From Henckelia pumila (lineage: Eukaryota; Streptophyta; Magnoliopsida; Lamiales; Gesneriaceae), in NCBI RefSeq assembly GCF_033568475.1, contig NW_027331831.1:13950001-14014000 (forward strand): a DNA stretch of 64,000 nucleotides, given 5' to 3'. Of the stretch, positions 13,081 to 24,711 are shown piece by piece; positions within the stretch are counted from its first letter, which is position 1; each line of letters opens with the position of its first letter. The translations under genes and the position numbers were made by a program. A model generated the notes under the pieces. That model was given only the letters and a program-made list of their open reading frames with translations, searched no databases and was not told where the DNA came from.

Positions 13081-13473
13081 ATGCCCGAGGCTGACAAGAG
13101 GCGAGGAGTAGCCGCCGGTGCCAAGAGGTTGCACGGACAATGAGCGGCTCATATAAAGCTTCTAGGCGAAGAGAGACATGAATGAATCAATCACGTACCA
13201 GAATGAGAGAGATTCTAAGACTGTGTATGCATGAAATCCACTGTCGAGGAGAGCTTAAAAGATTTGTTTGGTAATAGTCATATCAAGAAAATGCATCTTT
13301 ATTTTGGGAGCTTATCAGATAAGAATTCCAAAGTTAAGTGTGCATAACTTGAAGCAATTTTGAAATGGATGATCTCCTAAAAATTTTATCAAGGTGTGTG
13401 AGTGAGAACAAAAGTACGCTGAAAATATCCATCTTGGTATAATGGAGACAGTCAACGAATCTGGGGCGTTACA
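13081..13473 (+). repeat. LTR fragment with decayed 5S rRNA-like segment (Cassandra-like)
   Basis: 13309-13402 resembles the 3' two thirds of plant 5S rRNA: CAGATAAGAATTCCAAAGTTAA, then AGTGTGCATAACTTGAAGCA, then AAATGGATGATCTCCTAAAA align in order with the 5S gene. 5S-like segments inside LTRs are known for the Cassandra group of miniature retrotransposons. The fragment ends GGGGCGTTACA at 13473, followed by GTTGGCATCACAACC, which looks like a decayed primer-binding site. Its first 165 bases are repeated at 15839-15990. Confidence 0.6.
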
Positions 13474-13492
13474 GTTGGCATCACAACCGATA

Positions 13493-15780
13493 TGTAATGT
13501 CCGAAAAATCCATAAATCCACTTATCCACTTACGAAAATTTAATTAATTATTATGAAAAGTTAATTGTTATGAAAAGATTGTGTTTAAATGTTTAAATTA
13601 TGAATTATTATGAAAATGTCAGTTTTTGATGCCTTTCAAGTATGAGTTTAATTTCGCTGATGAAGGAAATTGAGACTACTAGCCTATGAGCAAGGTATAA
13701 GAAATTTTAAGTTAAGTATATTTTATGAAGGTTTTTATTTAAAATTGATGAATGATATTCAATTTTTAAGTTTAGGAAAGAAAGTTATTTTAAATGGTTA
13801 TATTTTAAACTTTATTGGCTAACTTTCGGTCCATAGGTTTTTTTTTTTTTTAAAGATTAAAGTCCAACTTATTGCAGTAAAAAAAGTTAGCGTTAAATCT
13901 TTTTTTTCTTTCTCTCCTCCTTTCACGCTAACAGCCGCCCCAATTCCCTACCCATAAGTTTCTCTTCCCCTTTTCTTACTTTCACGCCACCATCTTTCCA
14001 TCTCCCTTCAGTTTTGAAATTCTGCACTTTTTGTGGTAAAATTTGTCGTTCGATCATTCGTTTGAAGGCTAGATCGCATCCCAAAGTCCGGATTTCTCCC
14101 TACCAACGAAGAAAGGTAAGTTTCTCCAATATTTTGAAACCACCACCCAAATATAGATACATAGATATAATAATCTGCATGTTGATGTATATGGAATATA
14201 TATTGCATGGATTTTTGAGAGATTTTGAATAGCATGATGTAGAACTATGAAAAGTGGATCGTTCTTGATGCTTTGTGAAATGATTTTTTAGAATTGATGC
14301 AAGAGAATTTTGAAATTTTTGATTTTGGTGTGTGTATTTTTTAAAAAAAATTTTGATTCAAATATTTCGAAGTGGGTAGTTTTCAGATGGATCCTTTTCG
14401 AGTTTTAAAACTTTTTCATGAAAGTGATCGAATTTTCAATGTGTGAGTCAGTTGTTTGAATTAAGGATCTAAAAAGACGGAAAAAGACCGAAAAAGACCA
14501 AGAAACCTCATAATTTCCTCCTGACATAGCAGGAAGGTGCCGAGGTGTGCCAACGCCGCCAGGGTCGAAACCCTGGTGCCTCAGCGCTAGGGACTGCCCC
14601 AGGTTTCCTTTTTAATTGTCATTTTGAAGTCCTGAATTCATTTTTAAGGTCTTTTAAGGTGTTTGAAATATTTATAAGATGTTTCATGAAAAAAATGTCA
14701 AGGTTTGAATCCAAAAACGAAAAGAGCGACTCACATAAATCCGTTTAGTTATGAAATATATGTTCCTATAAAAGGCATGAAATTTTAGAAGCGTTCTTGC
14801 TTTTATTTCAATTTAGCATGCATGATTCTAAACATGAAAAATTTAAAGATCAAGACACGAAAAGAAGTTTTATGATGAAAACGTTTATGAATGTGATGAT
14901 GTTTTACGAAACGACGAATTTTATGATGTTTTACGAAGTATGATGAAAGATGAGTTTGATGATGCATGAAAAGAAAATTTTGATGTTTGAGTGTACTTTG
15001 TGGTGATAGTACAAGATTGGTGTCCCGGATGAGCTCCGAAGAAGGCATTTACAAAAAAAAGAAAGTTTATGTGCATATCGGTGACTGCCGATATGAGACA
15101 GAACATATATTGACTTTGGCTGATATAAGTTGTACCAAATGTTATACTTATGTTGCGCAACTATTTACATGATCATGGACCCAATGAATGTGCCTAATGG
15201 TTACCACATTTGCATGTATCTCATCACCAAAAGAAAATAAAGTTTATTTTTATGTTATGATCACATCCTATGCATGTTATAATATTTTATTATGTACTCG
15301 TTATTATATATGCTTGTTTAGTCTTTAGACTCACTGTGGTTGGATGGTGCAGATTAAAACGAAGGAGTTGATTATTTAAAAGTTGATCATGTGGCTTAGT
15401 AGTCGAGGAGGTGAGAAGAAATTGCATGGCACGCTGTCTGAGAACCTTATGCCACGCATGTTCACGAAAGTTTTATGCAATTATATTAATGTTATGCATG
15501 TTTATTTGAAATCATGTCTTAGCATGCTTTTTTAAGATCGAATACTTTATCGTATCAAATTTTATGTATGTGGAAGTTCTGGTGGCATCATTTTGTTCAA
15601 AGAGATTTTCTACAAGTTTTGTGTCATGAGATTTTTGAGTCATTTGATTGAACTTAATTTTATGCATGATATTTTATACTTACGAGCACAATGCATATTT
15701 TACTAAAATGAAAAATTAATATGTATTTTTTTGAAATTTAATATTTTTATAAGCTTAAATGAGAAATACGGGACGTCACA
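13493..15780 (+). repeat. Probable solo LTR, 2.3 kb (TGTAATGTCCG...GGGACGTCACA)
   Basis: The ends have the TG...CA form typical of plant Ty3 LTRs. It shares an internal block with the solo LTR at 24712-27089 (a 'gactcact...ggtgcag' segment at about 15328-15353). No matching target duplication is visible (CGATA left, TGACC right), so it may be one LTR of a rearranged element rather than a clean solo LTR. Open frames inside it are short and not gene-like. Confidence 0.6.
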
Positions 15781-15995
15781 TGACCTCTCTTAGTATAGTA
15801 TGGTTCAAGGATGAACCATGCAGAAGCTGGTGGGCATGTGATGCCCAGGCTGACAAGAATGCGGGGAGTGATTGCCGGTGCCAAGAGGTTGCAGGGACAA
15901 TGAGTGGTTCCTATCAGGCTTCTAGGCGAATGAAGACGTGAATGAATCGATTTTGTACCGGAATGAGAGGGATTCTGAGACTGTGTATGTCATGC
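15781..15995 (+). repeat. Second copy of the 13081-type repeat, truncated
   Basis: 15839-15990 repeats 13081-13246 at high identity (ATGCCC..GGCTGACAAGA through GACTGTGTATG). About 58 more bases lie to its left. The copy is cut off at ~15992 by the next LTR fragment, so the 5S-like half is missing here. Confidence 0.6.
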
Positions 15996-16539
15996 CCAGA
16001 TCCCGGAGTCGGTGACATCGATGTTGATTTCAAATAAAATTCGTAAACAACAAGTCTCTTAGTATATAATTTAACCAAAACATGTCTATTCATAAAAATC
16101 CATAATGAATTGTCTTTACAACTGCAAAATTCCCAAAAGAGAATAAAAACGGAAGCATTTTACGACTTAAAAATCAGAATAATAACGATAAAAAATCAAA
16201 AACTCTCTTCATCACCATCCTCAAAACACGTCTTATTCTTTCTCCTCTAATTGTTCTTAGGTACCATCTTGGAGGAAAGTAAGGGGCGAGTGATATATAC
16301 GTCACTCAGCAAGTGAGGACCAATCGATCACATAATATTAAAACATACATATGCATATATTCTTGACAGAGTTTAAGCTTGGCTTTAAAACATAACATAA
16401 TCCATAGACATATTCATAGGATAACATATATTATCATGACAAAGCATAACTTATCATAACGTAACATGGCACTAAAATTCATATCCTTATTCGTGGCCAA
16501 CTGATCAGTCCCCTATATGTAATTTCGCTAAGGGAGTGA
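15996..16539 (-). repeat. Minus-strand LTR fragment
   Basis: On the minus strand this carries the 'CACTTGCTGAGTGACGTATA' type block (around 16290-16320) common in plant Ty3 LTRs, and ends in ...CCGGGATCTGGGCATGACA at its left edge. It is truncated on the right by the LTR starting at 16540. Confidence 0.4.
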
Positions 16540-18079
16540 TGTAGTTACTCGATTCCTAATCAAGAAATTTAACCATATAAGCATGTTTAAATGGTTTAAG
16601 CATGATAAAGGAACCAACTGAGGAAAATTATTAGAAAATCCTATTTAAGACATTCGAAAATGGCCCGGAGGGCATCAAGTACCGAGCAGTTTGGAAGGTC
16701 TGAACTTTGGTATAAGGACTTCGGAAGGCAAGGGTGCAGTTTGGATGCACTGAGCAGTTCGGAAGTTCCAAACTTGAGATCATAAGACACGATCGCCTTT
16801 AGATAAGAAGTTATGGGTTTTTGATTGAAGATTTGAATCGAATAATTTCGGAAGCTTCGAACCCTCAGCTCGGAAGGTCCGAACTCTGTCTGGACAGTGA
16901 ATTATCCAATCACAGGACACACGTTCAGTGGAATGAGATCGGAAGAACCGAAGGCACGATTGGGATGTACGAACTAGTTCGGAAGGTTCGAATGGTAGAT
17001 CGAAACTTCCGAAATCCTGTTTATAAATAGAGGTTGAGACCCTCATTCTGAATTTCCTATTTCCTCAGCTTCCTCTCTCGTTTTTAGTCTAAATTTGAGG
17101 TTTTTTAGGCTTCGTCTCAAGGGCCAAGCGATAGTGATACACTACGAAGATCGTATCAAAGTTGTGCCTAGAGTTTGGGACCATCATCATTAGTGTGTTA
17201 ACGACGGACACATGTATTACTCTGAGTTCCTTGATAAGTTTGGGAGTATCTATTAGCTTAGTTAAGATTTTTAAAATATAAAAATTGATACGGTATACAT
17301 TTGATTATAGGCTTTGATACTAGGTTGTTCACCTAGACTTTAACTATAGAGGTATATAAGTACTGATCGAGATATCCAGCTGAGTATGCATTCTTATATG
17401 TTGCATTTTATTTTCCATGATATGCATGTATTACTATTCATATGTTGCATGTCATGTATCACGTTTAGTTGTATCTCCTTCGAGATAGCCATTTCTAGTA
17501 GGGTCGATCAGCTCGAGTTTATTGAAGATTGGACATCATGAGTCACGGTGGTTGACGAGTCGGGAGGGCTGAGAGGTTTCTAGGATATTTTAGATCCATG
17601 TTCGGATGTTTGTGATAGTTATCCATAGGGGTGTTTCTGAGTTGATACTATGCACTCTAGCGTATCCAGTTTGAGCAGGAGTTTCCTTGTTGATCCAGTT
17701 ACCTAGTTCACGTGATATGCATACATATTTAAGTTTGTATACTCGTATTTATTGTACTGAGAGTTAGCGCCCAAGTCCTTGTTTTTATCTTGGACACCCT
17801 ATTCTGCGGGACAGGCCTCAGGTTGGATGAGGCAGACAGGAGTGAGTCCCGAGGCGAGGAGCATTGTCGTTGAGATTTAGGTTATCTGGTTCAGTTGGTT
17901 TATCTTTGGTTGTATTACACTGATTTCGATATGGTTGTACCTTAACCAATATTTCAGATTAATGCTTTTGATTGAGTTTTTTTTATAGTTTCCGCTGAAT
18001 TATCTGATTATTGTTATTTAATTTTTCATTGAATTCTTAAAAATTTGATTAATAGATGATTATGGAGCGGGTCACTATA
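16540..18079 (+). repeat. Solo LTR with TTCGGAAGGTCCGAAC repeats and TATA box
   Basis: It starts TGTAGTTACTCG and ends GGGTCACTATA, one change from the usual CACTACA. GTGA directly flanks both ends (16536-16539 and 18080-18083), consistent with a worn target duplication. Quasi-palindromic TTCGGAAGGTCCGAAC motifs lie between 16685 and 17005, just upstream of a TATAAATA box (17022-17029). The layout matches the LTRs of the chromovirus at 28027-35474. Confidence 0.75.
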
Positions 18080-18402
18080 GTGAGGTCATAGAAAGTTTAT
18101 TATTACCCACCGCATCAAGACATTAACTTTTCATAGTTCAAAATTTTTTTTCCCACTCTTAATTCACATCACAACAGTGCCGTAAAAATATTTATATCAA
18201 ACAGAATTCATGTTGTATCAAGAGTAAAAAGTACTTAACATGATTTAAAAATACTATGAATGATTGAATTTTAAAAAATACATATTCTTTAAAACACAAA
18301 GGTCACTTACGGATTCTCTACGTGCGCTATTGAATTGCTTGAGTTGATGCAACACTTATATTTCAAAAATTCAGTAAACTTGAAGAAAGGTCATAGACAT
18401 AT

Positions 18403-18468
18403 TGTATTACACTGATTTCGATATGGTTGTACCTTAACCATTATTTCAGATTAATGCTTTTGATTGAT
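18403..18468 (+). repeat. Short copy of an LTR segment
   Basis: These 66 bases repeat 17910-17975 in the adjacent LTR with essentially one difference. The copy sits ~320 bases beyond the LTR end with no other LTR sequence around it. It looks like a templated (filler) insertion made during break repair. Confidence 0.7.
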
Positions 18469-19098
18469 CGATCTCCGTCTTCGTTTTTCAATTAAAAGCT
18501 CAGATTTCTCTTCAAAATATGCACGATCAATTCCCATAAATCCTTCTCTCTGATATGTGTACATATGCGTGTGTGGCGGCTCCCCTTCAATTGTATGACT
18601 TAAAATCCTTTTATATACCGTCATCCAAAAGCCCAGCAAAAAGCCCAACAAAATATTTGCCGAAATAATTAAAATCTGAGATCGCACGATTAAGCGGGCG
18701 CTCCTTAAATCCTAGGCGGGCGCGCACATGTCTCGGTATTGATTTCTCACTTCACAAAAGTATATGCGCGTTTGCTCCTGATGATGCGTTAAAGAGAAGC
18801 GCTAAAAATTTTCCTTCTTAAGCCCAATATGAAAGCCCAAATATCCTCTTCTCATTTTCCCGTTACTCTGTTCTTTTCTTTTCTTTTTCTCTTCTTTACT
18901 GCTTCAATTTTCTTTTCTCCATTTTATTCTTTTCTTTTCTCTTCTCAAATTCTTATTTTTCTTCTCTTTTCCACAATACTTACTAATTTCCTTCAATCAC
19001 AAAAATAACAAAACTCACACATAAATCTGCTCAAAATCAACAATTAACAATTAAAATTATAATTAATTAAAGTGTATAAAATATGAGTGAAAGATGAG

Positions 19099-19725
19099 TG
19101 AAATTAGAGTAAATGATAGTCCTCAAAGATGAAAAAACATCATATTAAACAAATTACGAGTTTGGAATTTGGAAAATATTCCCCTATTATATACATTGGG
19201 TGGGAATGGATATTCACAAATGATGCTCTCATTGGGTCATGGTCAATGTCTTCCTCCTACACCTTAGACAAAAGTGAGGCAAGAGACTTTACTAGAAAAA
19301 CACTTGGATGATGGTTCTACCAATCCCTAGGGATTGAAAACTCCTCTCCACTTGTGTCATGCAGTGTATTATAGGATCTTTGTACATGTTAACATGAGCA
19401 TGTCTTCTTGTGTCGTAAATCAAAAAGATTATTTTTCATAATGCTGAGATTGTTCCTAATACATGACATTTTGATCCAAAGCCACTTCCACTAGGAGAGT
19501 GTGATTCTCATGGCCCACAATGTTTGTCCTACAATCGGAACAAATTTTTCTCAATTAAATAAGATTTATCTCATCCCTGCGTACTAATATTGTTCGATCT
19601 CTCAGTCACATGTTCTCAAAGATTAGTGGAATTAGATTAAATTATAGTCCTCAAAGATGAGAAAACATCATATTAAACAACTTATGAGTTTGGAATTTGA
19701 AAAATATACCCCTGTTGTATACATT
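19099..19725. repeat. ~100-bp direct repeats around a 430-bp interior
   Basis: 19099-19198 and 19627-19725 are near-identical (AATTAGA.TAAAT.ATAGTCCTCAAAGATGA ... TATACATTG). Terminal direct repeats of this size with a short interior resemble a miniature LTR element (TRIM). However, the usual tRNA primer-binding site, the polypurine tract and a target duplication are not visible, so the assignment is open. Confidence 0.45.
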
Positions 19726-20065
19726 GTATTCTATAACTGCGTACGTCTTACAAATTTAGTTCAAGTACACGAATCGCACCAAATAAGAGATTATTCCAAT
19801 GATTAAAGATATTATTCTTAATCTGCGATAATTTCTTCCTGGATTGAATTGTACAAAATATGAGGCTATTCGAACTTGTTTCATCTCAAATGGAGTTTTA
19901 CAAAATAATATAAACAGACTTACGTACTATTGTATTTCCATCAATCACAAAATCTTACAAAGACAGTTAATCAAAGTTGTTTTTGAGCAATCCCCTTTCA
20001 TGAGATAAAATACTTGCAGCCAATCAAGCATGGTATGTGTCCATCATCATTGTATTCTGATATTC

Positions 20066-23000
20066 CTACATCTCAGCCGAGTCACGAGCTAGACACTCTA
20101 CCCACATGCATGCAAAAACACTACAATCAAGTGATTCACCTTGATGACGCGTACGTTCTCTCAACACAGTAGTTTCCTCGATGACGAACTTTGAACTATG
20201 CCTAACCCAACCAATCAAAAAGCGTGCCTTCATAGAAAAACATTATTAAAAGAATCATTCAGACAAATTACATAACATGATATAACAAAGGCTCACCAAA
20301 GTTCTACATGCCCCTAAGCTGAAAGAATCAGGAAGTGAATTCCACATTTTGAATATCCCTTCTTTTGCGTGAAATACTAGCAGAAACCAATGGACTCTGC
20401 TATTAATTGGAAAAACGAGGTATTTGCATCTCTTGAACAAATCTCCGTTAATTTTCTGCAAACAATTCTTAGAGGCAGCAGAGAGTCCCGCAAATAAGGA
20501 GTCGTAGTCATTGTTCTGTACCTTCATTTTTTTGCCGACTCTTTCGAGGAGATGAAACACTTTTCTCTACTTTAAACAACACAAATAACATGAAAAACCA
20601 AAAACTAAGTCAAATGTTTAATAAATCACCGATCGCGCTTTTACATTTCTACTAACCTGCACCAAAGTATCCATGCAAAATATTTCATTTCCATTATTCA
20701 CACTGTATTTTTCCATCATGCGCATTTGAACATTGATAATTTCATGGCTAACAAGCTTATCAAACAAGAAACCACAGAACACGAGCCCTGACAAATTGAC
20801 AATTTCATCTTGCCAAACCTCGACACTACAAAAATAGATGAATTCTATTGTATTAAAAATGATCCTAAAAAAGTGATAAGAAAATAGAGCGAGCTTTCAG
20901 TGAGAAATTCATACTCTATGTCATCCCTCAAAAGATAATCCGTCAACAACTTTTTCTCTTTGGCAGTGGCTTCTTCATGTCCACGGAAATCTGTTCTACC
21001 TTGATATTGAATAGTCCACTCCTTACTCAAACCATTATTTGGTTCAAGATTCTCAACATCAATTACTTTTCCTCCCTACGTCAGAATACATAAACATGGT
21101 CAACATCAGTAACACGAAGTAAAATATAGGACTTCAAAATCAAATAACCAAGGTGAAAGTTCGTTCCGATCTAAGTCAAACATTTTTCCTGCGCTTCCTC
21201 TTTGGTGTGGTACTGGATGGAGTCACAAACATTGATGCTTTCTTTTCTTTACCCGATCACCCCTCGTTTGGACATTATCGACGATAGAAGATTGAAAATT
21301 AGTGTTTTTCGCAACCTTCTCAGAATTATCATCACTCTCGTCCACCCCACCACTTTTTTCAGAAGTATAGTCACTAGTATCCCTTTCAAACACATTGGTT
21401 AATGCATTCGTTGAAATATCAACATCAGAAACATTATTTTCCTTAACCACTTTCGTTACAAGATTATCCAACAATTGATCAATCTCATTCAGATCCTCAG
21501 TACAAGAATTCTGTCCATCGGCTTCGGTACTTTTCGTTCCCGTGTGACCACTTTCTGAATTTTTTTACCCCTCAGGCTCAGAACCAACAACACCTTTTCC
21601 ATCTCCAAGTCATCAACACCTATACTTTTTTTAATCTCAAATTCGGCACCAACAACACCCTTTCCCTTATCCAATCCATCACCACTTGCATCTTCACCCT
21701 TCTTCAATTCACCAATTTCTGAACATCCACACCTTCTGCATTCAAATTATCAGATAAACCAACACTTTCACTCATAAAAATTTGGTCACCATTTGTATTT
21801 TTTTCCCTTCAACGAGTAATCGACACAATTCTTGATAGGCACATCCACAAAATCAAATAAATTACCACCTAGGTCATGTCTCACACTTAACTCCTCTTCC
21901 TCATCGGTCTCATTGATTCCACCAGCAACGTCATCAGAACTCAGATCATTGTCAACTACAACATTCTTTCCATTCCGCTTTCTACCAATTTCCTTCTCCA
22001 ACACCATATTTTATTTCGCATCAACCAAATATCTCTTCGCACTAACTCTCTCACGTTTAAACTGTGCACAAATTTGTTTCAACATTTTAATCTAAGTCAT
22101 TTGTTTATTCACAGTTTTTTCGAGTTCACAATTATCTCTTATGCCTCCTAGTTCCTTCGAAACCGGCAACAACAACTACAACAATAAAAAATTAATGAAG
22201 AATGTTTTTTTTCTAAAACATGAAATAAAGGATGCTACTGAAATTATCTTGTTGTCCAACAAGATTTTCTCATCCGGAAAGGTATATATCGACAAAACCT
22301 GATCCAAAAATAAATATATATAATGCTCCAGCATTCGAAATAGGATAAGTAATATAGAAGATACCTTGGTTGAAGATATGACATCAAAAACCGCTTCATC
22401 TTTCACAACATTCAAATGGATATTGCTTTTTCTGAAACGAAACAGGCGGGGGAAGATATGGACACCACGTGGTACAGCTAATGATGACACTATCTCATAC
22501 AACCAAGCCTAAGCCAAATATCATATAAGTAAACAAATTCAACAAATTAATATCACAATAACTCATATAACTATATACTCACCATCAATCCAACCGTGCA
22601 ACCATCCAGATAAAGTTTACTTGCTTGATTATCTAATTCTCGATATAGAAACCGAAACAGAGCATCTCCCCAACCAAACTCAAAAAATGTGCTCAGTTCA
22701 TCAATATAAGAAAAGATAATCAGGAGTAATGTAATTACCAGTCGAGAATATTACAGAATTAAAAATGAACAAAATAACATTCGAACAAAATCATCAATGA
22801 CAGCTTGGACATTACTCCTCGCAAGTGAAACAAGCTTCTCTTTGATAACAATCCTGTGAGTATTGCTTATTTCCCCTCCAAAGTGTCGAGACAGGAAGCT
22901 TGATTCCAACTTCAGGTCCAAATCAACTTGTTGCCCTCTATGATGCAAACCAAGAACGATGGAGAAGTCTCTTGAAGTGAAAAGTATGGAAATATCACCA

Positions 23001-23257
23001 CCTACAATGAACGAGCATGAAGGGCTATCAAATCTTTCAAAAAGGTAGTATACTCTGCCACTACTCACAGGTAGAACTGACATGTCTATCCATTTACCAA
23101 CTGGAGTATCTTTTATTCTACTCAGTCGTTCATTCCCTATAACCATCTTCAACTCCTCCATAATATTTTTACAATAAGCAAGGGGACATCGTGTAAATAT
23201 TACCTTACCACTTTTCATTGACTCAACATCATCACATATTTCCTCCTCATCAGCCAT
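20066..23257 (-). CDS. Ulp1-type (C48) cysteine protease family gene, multi-exon
   Basis: The family removes SUMO or related ubiquitin-like tags; plants have many such genes, often carried by or derived from transposons. Exons on the minus strand: about 23257-22785 (MADEEE..., an N-terminal domain of the kind joined to plant Ulp1 proteins, with KDTPVGKWIDMSVLPVSSGR); about 22700-22580 (FGWGDALFRFLYREL); about 22510-22365 (AWLYEIVSSLAVPRG); an acidic Ser/Asp/Glu-rich linker across about 22010-21190 with frame breaks; about 21070-20920; 20825-20657 (VEVWQDEIVNLSGLVFCGFL), ending at a good GTTAGT donor; about 20560-20297; and 20195-20066. The catalytic His is in SRVHWFLLVF, the Gln and Cys in RHQGESLDCSVF. 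The usual Asp position reads Asn (MWNSLP) and the Gly after Cys is Ser, so activity is doubtful. Exon edges are my estimates. Confidence 0.55.
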
Positions 23258-23862
23258 TTCTAATAATTAAAAATCATTATAAAATATTTTCATTATAAAA
23301 ATAACATAATGGAATATTGCATGGAAAAGAACAAAAACTTCAAATTTGGGAACAATTGGGTACTTATGTACAAAAATTTGTCAGTTGTCTTCAAAAATAT
23401 AACACTATCGAATATATATTCAAAAAATCAAAACCATCATATTTCATAACAATATAACATTTATTTAACAACATTGATCATTCTTCACCAAGATATACTT
23501 CAAAAAAAAAATTTAAGAACAAAACCCTACAAATTGGAGATAAAATATTTAAAATGAGGAACTGTAAAAAAAAAATACGAAACTTAGGAATAATGATGAA
23601 AATATTTTGACAAATATATGCAAAAAAAGAACGGTAGCAACACATTTGACCTACAAAACCCTAAAAATAATGGAAACACATAAATATTAAAGATTCATAC
23701 AATGAGGACCAAAATTATTCCTCTAAACGATAAATTTTCTCAGTTACTCGAGACAAATCATCTATAGTGGTCTATTTCAAAAATGAAAAACATGGTTCAA
23801 CTATTTTCGATTTCTTTGACTTCTTCATAGTGCCCGATTTCTTTTCCTTCCTCACTTCACAA
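21284..23862 (-). repeat. Tandem duplication, unit A (2579 bp)
   Basis: The unit starts at ATAGAAGATTGAAAATTAGTG (21284) and the same words recur at 23863, where unit B begins. It spans the acidic linker, the N-terminal exons and the upstream DNA of the Ulp1-like gene. It does not include the catalytic exons. Confidence 0.85.
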
Positions 23863-24711
23863 TAGAAGATTGAAAATTAGTGCTTTTCGCAACCTTCTCA
23901 GAATTATCATCACTCTCGTCCACCCCAACACTTTTTGCAGAAGTATAATCACCAGTATCTCTTTCAAACAAATTGGTTAATGCATTCGTTGAAATATCAA
24001 CCTCAGAAACATTATTTTCCTTAACCACTTTCGATACAAGATTATCCAACAATTGATCAATCTCATTTAGATCCTCAATACAAGAATTATGTCCTTCGGC
24101 TTCGGTACTTTTTGTTCCCATGTGACCACTTTCTAAAAATTTTTACCCCTCAGGCTCAGCACCAACAACACATTTTCCATCTCCCAAGTCATCAACACCT
24201 ATACTTTTTTTAATCTCAAACTCGGCACCAGCCACACCCTTTCCCTTATCCAATCTATCACCACATGCATCTTCACCCTTCTTCAATTCACCAATATCTG
24301 GAATATTGGTCTTATCCAATTCCTAAACATCCACACCTTCTGCATTCAAATTATCAGATAAACCAACACTTTCACTCGTAACAATTTGGTCACCATCTGT
24401 ATTTTTTTCCCTTCAACGAGTAATCAACACAATTCTTGATAGGCACATCAACAAAATCAAATAAATTACCACCTAGGTCATGTCTCACAATCAACTACTC
24501 TTCCTCATCGGTCTCATTGATTCCATCAGCACCGTCATCAGAACTCGGATCATTGTCAACTAAAACATCCTTTTCCTTTCCGCTTTCTACCAATTTCCTT
24601 CTCCAACACCACATTTTATTTCGCATCAATCAGCTTTCTCTTCACACTAACTCTCTCACGTTTAAATTGTGCACAAATTCGTTTCAACATTTTAATCTCA
24701 ACCATTTGTTT

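Larger units (their letters stand above)
18080..20065. other. Intergenic DNA, no gene seen
   Basis: AT-rich DNA with a long C/T-rich stretch (about 18840-18970) and a G+C-rich patch (18690-18730). No protein family is recognisable. Two repeats lie here: 18403-18468 copies part of the neighbouring LTR, and 19099-19198 is repeated at 19627-19725. Confidence 0.5.
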
